64,000 nucleotides of DNA from Sarcocystis neurona (lineage: Eukaryota; Apicomplexa; Conoidasida; Eucoccidiorida; Sarcocystidae), in NCBI GenBank assembly GCA_000727475.1, contig KL647303.1:586408-650407 (forward strand), read 5' to 3'. The notes under the pieces were generated by a model. The model worked only from the letters and a program-made list of their open reading frames with translations. It ran no database searches and was not told where the DNA came from. Shown piece by piece: positions 36,840 to 47,974 of this stretch (position 1 is the first letter of the stretch; the number at the start of each line of letters is the position of its first letter). Position numbers and translations under genes: made by a program.

Positions 36840-38714
36840 TCACAGTTCGCTCTTGAAAGAAAGACACTGCTCAGATGATGTTGCTGCTTCCGCTGCGATG
36901 GCGGCCTCTCTCCGTTTGGTCGCTGTCCCCGGTCCACCTGCAGCTCCTGCTGCTGACGACGCTGCTCCTGCGGCTTCTGTCGGTGCTGTTTCTGCTGCTG
37001 CTGGGCGTGCTGCTGGCGCGGGAGGAGGCGGTGGGGCAGGCCGAGGGGCACCGGCTGAAGCAGCGCCCGAGGCCTCTGCAGCCGCTGGGGACGAGACTGC
37101 TGTGCCTGGTGCTGCTTCTTTTGCTAAGGCTGCAGATGTTGCTGCTGCCGGTCCTTTCGTCGGCAGTAGTGCTTCTTTTGCTGCTGCGGATGCTGACATT
37201 GCTCCTGCTGCTGCTGCTCGCGCTAGGGGGTGGAATGCTGCTGCGCGCGACGTAACCGCAGCTGCAGCTCCACCAGCAGCTGTTGCCGCAGAGAAGCTGA
37301 GGCGGCCACGGGCTGCATCTCCCGCAGACGAAGCAACAGCAGCAGAAGACGCGGCTGCAGACGCCGGGGCTGTGACAGACGCGGAGGTCGCAGCAGGAAC
37401 AGCAGCAGCTGTAGATGGATCCACAGCAGCGGCAGAGGAGGAGGAAGAAACAGCAGGACCGGGAGCAGAGAGAGAAGGAAGGAAACCAGCACATGCGTTA
37501 GAACAAGGAAGCGTGGGAGCACAAGGAATAGCAGCTGCAACTGTAGATGTACGCAAGTCAGTAGCGCATGTGTCTTCTCTTTTCATCCGGGAAGATGGCT
37601 GCCCGACTGAGTGAGAAGCTGCGGGCTGCATCGGAGGGGATGGAGGGACAGCAGCGTCTGGCAGACGAGACGCAGCGGGAGCAGCGGCAGAAGAAAGCCG
37701 CGACGCAGCAGCACCGGCAGCAGGGGACGGCGGAGTATCTGCAGCAGACGCGAAGGCAGAAGCAAGCGCAGTAGAGGGTCGCTGGGAAGCAGCAGGAGCC
37801 ACAGGAGAAGCGGCAGCAACAGCAGTACCAAGGTGATGAAGAGAAACAGCAGAGGAAGGAAACTGCTCGCGGTGACCTGCGGCTGCAGCGTCAGCGGGAG
37901 AAGAGGCTGTCGAGAAGGACGGTGCAGCAGCAGCTACCGAACAGGAAGCACCTGCTGCTGAAGGACTCGTGCTCGTCTGCATGTTAAAAGAGTCTCCTTT
38001 CTTATCCGTCTGCAGAGAGAAAAAATTTCGCAGCGTCCCGCGCTCTCTTTCCTTCCAAGAGAAGCCGGCGGCGCCCCCCAGTCACTCGCCTGGACCAAAT
38101 GGTTGCTGCTCTAGAGCGCGTCCACCCCTCGAGCTTTTGCACCGCCGCGGTCTCTGCTTCACGCCGCTGCTGTTGGTGCCGCTCTTGCTGCCGCACAAGT
38201 TCCCTCCGCTACGCTTCCTGCTCCCGCTGCTGCTGCAGAGTCGCCGTCCTGCTGCGTCCCTGCTGCGGCTCAAATACGTCTTCTACGCTCCAGTCGTTGC
38301 TCTTGACGCTGCCTGCCACGTACAGCGTCCTCCAAGCCTTGCAGATGCTGCTGCTGAAAGTGGTACGCTGCCGCTATTACGAGGGGTAGGCTGCTACTGT
38401 TGCGAGATGCAGGCTGCTCCTGCTGCGACTAGCAGGCTGCTGCTGCTGCCAGTGGCAAGCTGCCGCTGCTGCTGCCGCTGCTGCTGCCGCGCCGCACCTG
38501 GATGTGTTCCTATGACTGTGTCCGGTAGGTGCCAGAGATCCTCCGCTTCGCAAGCACTTCCACGCACACGAAAATATGCCGTCCCACGGCTGTTGCTGCT
38601 GCTGCTGCTGTAGTTCTCGTTCGCCAAGTCGAAGGCTCGCTTCTATCAGCACCAGCACGTGTTTCCGCAGCAAAACAACGGAAGGACGGCGCGCGTCGCG
38701 GCAAATTGCTGGTG
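36840..38714 (-). CDS. Unknown coiled-coil and Ala/Ser/Pro-rich protein with an in-frame TAG; 5' end not found
   Basis: Three exons with matching phases: 38714-38570, 38353-38086, 38009-36840. The last intron is only 76 nt (GTGACT..CTGCAG, after a long pyrimidine run). Exon a reads RKHVLVLIEASLRLGERELQ followed by poly-Gln. Exon b reads KAWRTLYVAGSVKSNDWSVE, then a Gln/Arg/Glu coiled coil (LQQQREQEA, RRELVRQQERHQQQ). Exon c is a 390-codon Ala/Ser/Pro low-complexity region ending FKSEL. The coiled coil holds one TAG, at 38211-38209, between the two quoted segments; the frame stays open for 47 codons before it and 430 after it. CAG (Gln) at that spot would give an unbroken protein. No family is recognised. 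The upstream exon(s) and start codon lie above 38714 and were not found. The plus strand is also open in parts of this stretch, but only the minus strand gives consistent splice sites. Confidence 0.5.
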
Positions 38715-38984
38715 CTGCACGAAAACGCTACAGTAGCACACGACGAAGAAGATGCCAGTGCGGAAGAAGGAGCCGATGAGTTAGAGGAGGCGAGAAACGA
38801 GGCAAAAAAGCTCGCTATCGTCGTCTGGAGTTCCTCAAGATATATATTCGGACATATATGTGTGCGGGTGTGTCTACGCAGGTGTGAATATAAATGGCGA
38901 CACGACACAGCTGGGACAGAAGCCGCTGACACCCAGAACGAGACGCGACAGGGACACACTGCGGAAGAAACAGCAGCAGTCTAG

Positions 38985-41900
38985 TACATAGAAGGGATCC
39001 TCCTCCTTCTCCTTGTGGCCTTGCGCCGACCTACGAAACGCAAAAAAGTTACACACCTTCACATATATACATAAATATGTATATACGTATATAGGCTGAC
39101 GTCGTCGTGCGCCAGCTAGCTGTTTAGTTCCCGTTAAGCCTTTTTGCTGCTGTGATTCTCTCTCTCTCTCGGGTAGGACAGCAGCTACATTGCCCTACTT
39201 GTCGGTCTCAATCCTCCAGAGTCGCCTACTGTCTACACAGTGAGAAAGGGAGACCAACTTGTCTCTGTATGTGTGTGTGTGTGTGCCTTCGTGTCTCCGC
39301 GTGTTCGAAAAGAGTCAAATGGCGTCGATAGAAAAGCGGGCTACAAAAAACTCTGCGTTGTCTGCAGAGCACAGCAAGGAAAAACGACAGAACCACGGGG
39401 CAGTCAGAAAGCACGTCGGTGGACGGCGAGTCCTTCCGCGCACTAGAGGGACGGTCTGTGGTGGCAGGGCAGCAAATGGACAAAACCTTCCGCACCGCAG
39501 TCTAAAGACGTATTCAAATATATACACACGAAGAAGCACACGTAGATACGTAAGTGTTTATGAGCGCGTAGTTCTCCTGGGGAGTTGCAGACATGTTCGG
39601 GCACACACGTATGCGTACACAGAAGCAGGTGGGTGCGTCGAGAGCGGCACGTCACTTTATTAAAGAAGAAGTCAGCAGCTCTGAAAAAGACGGCTGGCCC
39701 CGTCGTACAGAGAGAGAAAACAGATAGGATACGACATGGAAGAGTCCTGCTTCTCCGTAGGCGTGGCGTTCTCCCGGCGCAACCTCTCCACAAGTGTGGC
39801 AGGAATGTCTGGCAACCGGTGACCCCCGGGGTCGCAATTCTTCTTCGAAAATACGGAGAAGAAAACAGCGACAGGTAGGTATATCCATGGATTATACCCG
39901 TCCGCAGGAAAGCAACGAGAGCGGCACACGCCCGCCTACGCAAACACCGCCTTGCGCGAAGACTTCCTCCACTCCCGTCACAGGCTGTCTACGCACTTTG
40001 AGTTCTCGAAGAACATTGCTGTCCGCTTCTTTCTCTCCCCTTGCCGGCTGTCATTCTTCAACCTCAGCAAGCCGAAAGAAATCCCCTTGCCGAAGAAGCG
40101 TACACGTTTAAAGAGAGAGAAAGGGAGGGCAGACCTCGCTTCGGTCAGCATCCGGCAACGCGACTGACTGCGTGAGCAGAAAGCAGAGGCACCGGCGTGA
40201 GTGATGCAGCCCCACTCCACCGCGGGACAAAACGAAAAACAGGGGAAGAAGGACACAGCCGTGTAGCGGCCCCTACGTCGGAACGAATATGAGGGGTACG
40301 CTCAGAATCGATCAAACGTCCACCAGCGTCTCATAAAGAACTGCGGCCACACGCATTCATCAAGCCTCCACACCGTCCACGTTGGGACAAGTGGGCATCA
40401 GCATCAGAACGACATTCTCACACGTGTATCTAAATGTGTCTGGCATGATACTCACACACACGTATACATAACGCGTGTGCATCTGTCTAGCTGTACGTAG
40501 GCACGGGTCAACCCGAAAGGGGTTCGTGCAGAAGGCGGTGGAATCTCGGGACGAACGAGCTACAGGCCCTCCAGAGCGGGGAGAGGCAGAAGAAGCGCGG
40601 GATGCAGAACGCCGCTGAGCACGGGAGAGACGGGAAAGTGAGGAAACGAGCAAAACACACGCGATAAAACCGAAGAGACTCCGCCCCCTGCAACTGTGGT
40701 TCTACGCCGCACCAAGAGCCGCACACTGACACGAAAGTGCGTGTGAACACGTAGTGCAACAGAAGAAGACGCCTGAGTCAAAGTTTGTGACAAAAGAAAT
40801 ACTTAGAAAACAGGGCCATGAACAAGGTGATGCCTTCACCGCGATTTCTCTCACCAATGACAAAACGGGATAGCCGTGAGACTTCACGTAGCTGGAGGAC
40901 GCAGGGGAAGTTACCGCTTAAACGAACAAGTGTAGGAATGCAGATGACATCCAGAATCAGAAATACGGAAGCACGTAGAAAAAAAGAGGGCAGGTAAAGG
41001 TTTAGAAGTGCTACTAAACGTTTAAAAGAATCCAGTCCATGTCTGAGTGCCCGTCGCAACCGTCACTCCCGGCTGCAAGCATGCACAACTTTTCTACGGG
41101 TAAATGGTGTACAGACGTCGGTCAACCCTGATATTTGGGAATTTATCGGAGCATTTCGATACGTGTATATATCTGTGGCTTGAGGCTGTGTGTTTTCGAC
41201 GATGAATATTTTTCCTCCGCACGCGGGCGCTGCGCGAGCATTCTGTAAGTAGAGTAGGTACAACCGCATAGAAGCGAAATAAAAAGGGTACTCCAGCACA
41301 TATCTTTAGACGTGGATCTACCTGTGTGCAAGCAGGATGCCCTGTAAGTCGTGGCTGAACCGGCGAGACACTACGCGAGTTCCACAGCAGTCCAAGCGTG
41401 CATGTTAAACATTTCTACGGAAGCAGAGTAAGTAGTCGGTAGGAAGATTAGGGTGTTCACCCCAGCCACGAAGGAGTACAAAACTGGATTGGAAAAGCAA
41501 AATAAACGTGTACCGGGTGCATATCTGCTGGGGTCCTGAGGACATGTCTTCGGGTGTGGCAACCCCGGGCGTTACCCCGGAAGAAAACAGGAACAACCTC
41601 GTGACTAATCTTTAAGGAAACACGCTCTTCAAGCAAGACTGTGTCCCTTCTCCGAGCTGACAAAAAAGTGAAGCGAAAACGACTCAAAAGCTGGTAGCAG
41701 GTAAATCACATGGCCCGCTGACCACCTGCCTAGACGCGGCGCTCTGCAATAGCGCTGTACGTTCTTCGACGGATCGCTTCTCCTTCAGAACATGAGGACG
41801 TCAGCAGGCACGCTGATTTATTTGACATATATATATATATATATATGTATGTTTATGAGGATAGCTATACATCTATGTGGCCATTACTCTATATTCATGT

Positions 41901-43290
41901 GTATTCGTAGTAGTGGGTCTACGGGGATCAGTTTTGGGGATCCAGCGTGGACCGGCAGAAAAGACGAGCGCGGAGAGCTCAAGACTAGCGGAGAACAACA
42001 CAAATATGACACGAGACGTGGAACTTAGACGGAGAATTCTGCTGGACGATCTGTGTACATATGGCGCAGATTCCACAGTGCGACTACGTTACACACACCG
42101 CTGTATTACGGCAGAAGTTATTAACGAATACGGGCAGTGGATGGTATGTGATCCAGCTGGCTGCGTCACACACACACACACACGCCCACACACACACACG
42201 CCCACACACACACACACACAAACACACAAACACACATACACGCACACACATACACGCACACACATACACACGTACATACATATACACATTACATACATTA
42301 TCTACATTACAAACATTACATACATTAGTACATTACATACATCACAACGTCACACACATTACATACACTACTATCATACATACATACACCCATACAGACA
42401 CAAGAACAACATTTTTATGCCGACAGTGCTGCACGAAGATCTCCGGTGCTTTATACTCAGGCACCAGTTCATTATGTCACCTGTCATTGTGTCCATGCAT
42501 GTGCGTATGTATCTACGCCCGTGCCTGTAGTAATACAGATACCACGTTATCAGGGGTTTATATACGCACTCGTACATGCTTATCCACGTTTTATACAATT
42601 AAATGCAGGTCGAAGATACGTCATGATATATATATATATATATATATACACGTAAATACTGCCCCTCGTGCAAATATATACATATACATGTACGCATAGA
42701 TACATATCTCTCTCTCTCTATATATATATATATACATGCTGGCGTGCGAGGAAACCGTGCAGAAGGATGCTTACACGTGCGCAAGTTTATATATATATAT
42801 ATGTAAGTGAATACAGATATTTATCTGTGAGAGCTTCACTTATACGTGTGTATACATATATTTAAATTGACGTAGATGTTTATTCGTTCGAATCTCACTC
42901 ACACACATGTATGAGTGCTTCAGTGACGATGAAGTGGACAGCGTGGATGATCGCGGCATCGCGGTTCGTGTTTCCCGAACGAAAAAAAGGAGCACTTGCT
43001 GGCCGAGTTACCGCTCACGCAGAGCACTCTTTCATAGTTGTCCACAAACATACGACTTTTTCTCTTTCGGCCCCGAAAACTTATATTTTCCCATACGGAC
43101 TGTGCGGTGAGAAAGGCTGTAGTGACCTACGTGCGCACCACTCCTTTTTATGTTATCGATCTAGTAGGAACAGTTAACTGTTTGCTTGCACGGAATACGA
43201 AGAGTATATATATGTATTAATGCGAATGAGAATACAAATAAGAGAATAAGCGTGTGAGCGTGTACACATAGTATTTGTATACGTGAACAG
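38985..43290. other. Repeat-poor region without a supported gene
   Basis: CAG arrays are almost absent here. Simple repeats are limited to short ATAT/ACAC runs (39060-39095, 41825-41850, 42620-42660, 42715-42740) and the CA/TACATTA block at 42165-42400. Readings of 60-165 codons occur on both strands, for example minus 39443-39943 and plus 39240-39660, without recognisable domains. Genes with small exons could be missed. Confidence 0.4.
42165..42400 (+). repeat. (CA)n block followed by TACATTACA units
   Basis: About 100 bp of CACACA with CCCACACA and CATACACA variants passes into about 130 bp of TACATTACATACATTA-type repeats. Confidence 0.8.
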
Positions 43291-43299
43291 GACCAACTC

Positions 43300-45225
43300 A
43301 AACGTTCTTACGTGCACGTACGTGAGTATGGAGACAGACGACGGAGGTGGCTGAAGGTATTCAAGGTTGACTATAGCGGCTTTCCGTGCCCAGGTCAAAT
43401 GCACCAGGTATGAGTTTACTTGCAAGGCACTATTCGTTTTCTGCCACAGACTACAACGTACAGGAGCTGGACATCGATAGTATAAGGCAGTCTGCTTTCT
43501 GGATTGCATACACGTGTGTTTGCTGTTGGGTGCTGTACTTACGTGTTCCTGTGTAGATACATTTTTCAGTGGCACTGCCGCCAAACTTACGTATGTCGCG
43601 CTACGATACTGTTTGCGTCCACGTGACAACCTACATTTTATTCACAGGTATACGTGTGTACACAGTGACGTATGTATATACATATATGGATAGACAGATC
43701 TGCACGGACGTATGAATAGAAACGGATTTCCACGTAGGCATAGTATGAAGCTGAAGGATGTATGTATTTACTCCACTTGCTCACGAAAAATTGTACACTG
43801 TCCCGCTCTCTCTGTTGGTTACCCTTCCCAGCCGGATGCCTAAGCCTACAACCGTTCCATCCCTCTGGTTTGACTATCACCTTGCGTCAGACGTAAACGC
43901 CTACCATTTGCGCTTCCGTTGTGTGATTATCCTAATGGTACGCTATTGGGAATCAGTTGTATTTTATCTTCGTGTGTGTCACGACACTTATGCTGCGAGG
44001 ATTCGGCCAGTGAAGTTGCAACGTTCTACTCAGTTGTGTTCATTCTCAAGCTGTCTTCTGCGAGGACAACCTTCTCGTCTACAGAAAATGGCGAACGTTT
44101 CTCCTATGTCACTTTATCCTTTAGATAGTAAGCGACAGAGTCGTTGACTCCGTGCAGTAGAGCGTGTGGGTAAACACACGTAGGCACACAAATCTGCACT
44201 CCTGCACGTTGGTGGTTTGGGCACACGCCGGTGCAGACCCGCAGAAGAGCTGCACTTTCACCAAGCTGGTTTTTTGCGCCCGCGTAGCTTCGGTACCCTT
44301 GCAAAAAGCAACGGAAGTCTGTTACTGGTCGAGGAATAGGCAGAGCTTGCGGACCTCCCGTTACAGCTGCCTCGCGTCGCCTTTTTAGTTCTGCACGAGA
44401 CGCAGAGGGGCACACCTGCTCGTGGTGCGCAGCGGAAGTTCTGATGCTCACAAAGGAACGAGCAATAGTAGTTCGAGTTGCTGTACTCATGTGCAGCGCC
44501 TGTCCAGTGCTGCACGGTGACATGCTTACCATATCTTTCGCGAAATTTCGCACGAAATCGGCATTACCCACATGCGCAGAGGCAGACTTCCCCAGCAAAA
44601 CGTATCTTCTCCTATCCTCTTGAACTGAGTGAATAAGGTCACACTTCGGGTGACACGGGGACGAACAGGAACAGATGTAGATCAATAAACGAACCCCTAG
44701 TTTTGGGACAGGAGAAATTTGCCAGATCCGAAAGTCGCCGGATTCTGACGTTGCCATCGTGGCACAGGCGATAGTATCTCACGGGTTGTGCTACAGGATG
44801 TGGTCAAAATTCCTGTTGACAAGGCTCTTTCCCATCGAATATTTTGTATTTCCAACAAGATCGCCTGGTAACTCTGCGTCTGTTGAGCGATCCGCAAACA
44901 CCTCTAGTATACCTGTCGTTTCAACCATTCTTCTGTACTTGCTCGAACTCGATTTCAGATGAACAGAAACCAATTTGTATCTCACAAGAAGGGGGCTCTC
45001 GCTGTCCGACACGCAACGGACTGACTGTATAGTCTCCCGACGACTGCTCTCTGCCGTTGTATTTCGCAAGCTTCTCCATGCATATATGTGGAAGACCTTA
45101 GCCAGACCCAGCGTAGTGTGACTCGATGAATTATTTCCTCTATCTTCTTCTTCCTCTAAACTACGTCGACGAAATCTTTGACTTTGAAGTGTCACATTAC
45201 ATGCTTCTACGTTATCTACCATACT
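43300..45225 (-). other. Possible minus-strand exons in a repeat-poor region
   Basis: Three stretches read like non-repetitive protein on the minus strand and have candidate splice sites. One lies near 45220-44800 (RMVETTGILEVFADRSTDAE). A second lies near 44650-44530 (GKSASAHVGNADFVRNFAKD, followed by the donor GTAAGC). A third runs from about 43510 to 43330 (WQKTNSALQVNSYLVHLTWA, ending at a GTACGT donor). Phases between them were not resolved and no family is recognised. They could belong to one gene, to several, or be open by chance. Confidence 0.22.
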
Positions 45226-45229
45226 GACT

Positions 45230-47970
45230 TCGAGAGTGGCCCTCAGCTGATCGACTATCCTGACTCACAGAGATGATCATCATGGCTGCTCTTTCGACAC
45301 AAAAGGAAACAAGACATGGACGCGTCAAGATCTGTAAACGTTCAGCCACCTTAAACCAGCTGATTCTTGCAAAAAACGCCCACCACACTGCACCTCACGA
45401 CTTACTTGACGTAGACAGTGCTCAGGGGTTCTTTCGTAGCAGTCCAGATACACGGTTCGAGTCTTTCTTCACCTCAGTCCATTCTAGTAAAGCGTGTCTT
45501 GGCAGCGGGGATAATCCAAGGCACTAAGCACAATCGCCTTGCTCTCCATACGTTGCATGAGTAGTCTGCGTGCGAGGAGTTGCAAGTGTGTTACCTTAAC
45601 AGCTCGTCTCAATCCAAAAGAGGCACTTTGTTATTTGTTCTTTCAAATACTACTCCTCCATTTCCAACAAAGCATGACGGAGATCACTTTGGCTTGGGTA
45701 TACGAAGACCACCGTGACAGTCCTCAACTAACAACAGGAGCACAGCGTACAGGCTTACCGGTTCTGCTGAGTGTCTCCCTCGACTTCAGAAGAATGACGC
45801 CGAGTTGCCTCGCAGTCGGCAGGTACGTTTTCACAATAATACACAAAAATCGCGGCGTACCAGCCAGTCTGTTACGCGACAAGTCATATACGTCGATATA
45901 CAAATATATGTGTCTGCGTGGCTGCTTTTAGGGTCACGTACGGTGCTGATGCTGATGCTGCTATCGCTGCTGCCGTCTGTCCTGTCCTTGGTGCAGCGAC
46001 GCTCTTCTCCGGTGGTGTATCTTTTCAGTGACATGCATCGAATTGCGCCAGCAGTTCTGTGAAGAATACGTACCGCAGCGGCATGCAAGAACACTTGATG
46101 GAAGACTTGCGGTAGGTGACGTCATTGCAGAGGTTCTAGTAGCCGCCTGAAAGCTGTGACGGTTTCGTTATGAACTACAATCACCCTGCCAGTATTCGCA
46201 CTTCTTCCCTGCTACTCCTGCTGCTCTCCGCTGCAAAGCGTATCGAAAGAAGCCTGTGAAGACATCGATAGAACGTATAGAACAACTACCATTCGTCAGA
46301 TCCCCCTCGTCTCGGTGTCGTCATGCGGAGAGGTAAGCAACCGCAGGAGGGAACGACTGCACATCACAGCAGGACTGCACAATTGAGTGCGCGTACGGGA
46401 TATACAGGTATGGAGTACGGGAGTTCCAGATAGTTGTACAGAAAATATAAAAAATATTCGGACAGAGCTAACGTTTGTCTGCTGCCCCAGCAACACTTTT
46501 GCGTCGAGTCTGAAGTGCGCGGGGCTGGATTTTATCACGTCGTTGTCATGGCTGGTTTTCACAGACAAACTGGGCCGCTTACTTCCACTTTTTCAAACTT
46601 AAACGCTGGGCTGCGAGCAATCAACAAAATTGTGTAATACGCTGCGGGAACAGCAGCAGAATACAGCCTGGAGATCCTCTGCAGATAGCGCCGTTTCGGT
46701 ATAAGCCTACGGGCTTCCGCATCCTCAGACTGCTCACGCGTTCTTTCTACCGCGTGTCAAGAAGGGCGTGCTTATCGCACACGATATTTTCTTTCCTGAG
46801 AGGCAAGAGCGGTTGCCGCACGACTCGCCCCCATATTCTGCTCTGAAAATTCTTTAACTTTCAGAGCTACGGAAGAAGAGAGCAGAAAGCTCCGGATATA
46901 GACACTTTTTTTTGGCGGAGAATCTGCATCTAAGTAGTTTTGTGGTGTGCTGCTGCGCAAAAGCTATTTGCTGTTGCATCTTTCGCACCATTGGTACCGG
47001 CACGAAAAAAACGCCTCCTTATGTTTTCCTCGGTTGTTCCGCATCTATCTTTGCTCATTGTTACACTGCTACCCCTGCTCTGTAACCCATCTAAAGAAAA
47101 TCACACTTGTTGGTCATACACTCTACAATGTGAAGCCTTCACTTAAAATACTCTACACAACGTTGTACTGTGCATAATTACAATACGGTGTGTACAGCGC
47201 GACGGCGGCTGCAGGCGCATATGCTGCTGGACAGCCCCATGGCTGAAGCAGCGGCACCGTTGCATCATGATACTTTTCAAAAGTATATGCGTCCTGCAGA
47301 GTGAAAGTAGTAATAGGCGAAGCCAGGTGCGTCTGCCATACGCCGACGCACAGTTTGTATCTAGTAACATTCCATCAACAGCTGAACTGTAGTTGAACCC
47401 ATTCGCTGCCGCGTGACTAATCTTGAGTGCCGTTGTCGGCTGAAGCACCAAATCGGTCACACGCCTCTTTCGCAACTTCGGTGTGTTCACTTGGAGGAGA
47501 ACCATAAGAGTGTGCTTCTGCGTGCGGGGCTACTGAAGCCTGTCAACTCCAGCAGCAGCAGCAGCTGAGAGAAACCAATGCTTCGCGAAATTCGTGTGCT
47601 GCAGCCATGGTTGACTGCTGCACTCCGCGCCTTCATCTCAAGTACACATTTGCGAAGCTACCCGCCAGCGAATCTGACACCTTCCTGTGCGAGTGACATC
47701 CTTGCTGTCGACGAGGATGTCGCGCCCCATGTCCTGGGCTTGGGCTCCCCAGCTTCACCTGCAGGCTGCTTTTGAGCTTTCTGCTCCAGCAGCTTTCGCT
47801 GTGCCCCTGCTGCACTTGCAAGAATACCTTGGTTCCTGTTCGTGTCCCTAGCGATTCTCTAGTTTGCTGCAGCAGGCGGTCGTATCTTGTTCGTTCGGCT
47901 TCTTGCTGACGTGTACGTGCTGCTCTCGCATCCGCGACCGGCTACCGTCTTCACTCGCTTTGGTAAAGGG
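45230..47970. other. Downstream of the DAG kinase gene; no supported gene
   Basis: Repeat-poor sequence. The most protein-like reading is on the minus strand at 47505-47280 (NTPKLRKRRVTDLVLQPTTA), which starts with ATG but has no identified partner exons or domain. Readings at 45273-45527 (+) and 46296-46568 (-) are similar in quality. The 3' UTR of the DAG kinase should begin at 47974 and run leftward. Confidence 0.35.
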
Positions 47971-47974
47971 GGGA

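Noticed and set aside
36853..37614. 253-codon Ala-rich plus-strand reading
   Set aside because: The minus strand gives a longer reading that joins upstream exons through good splice sites in matching phase; the plus reading has no such support.
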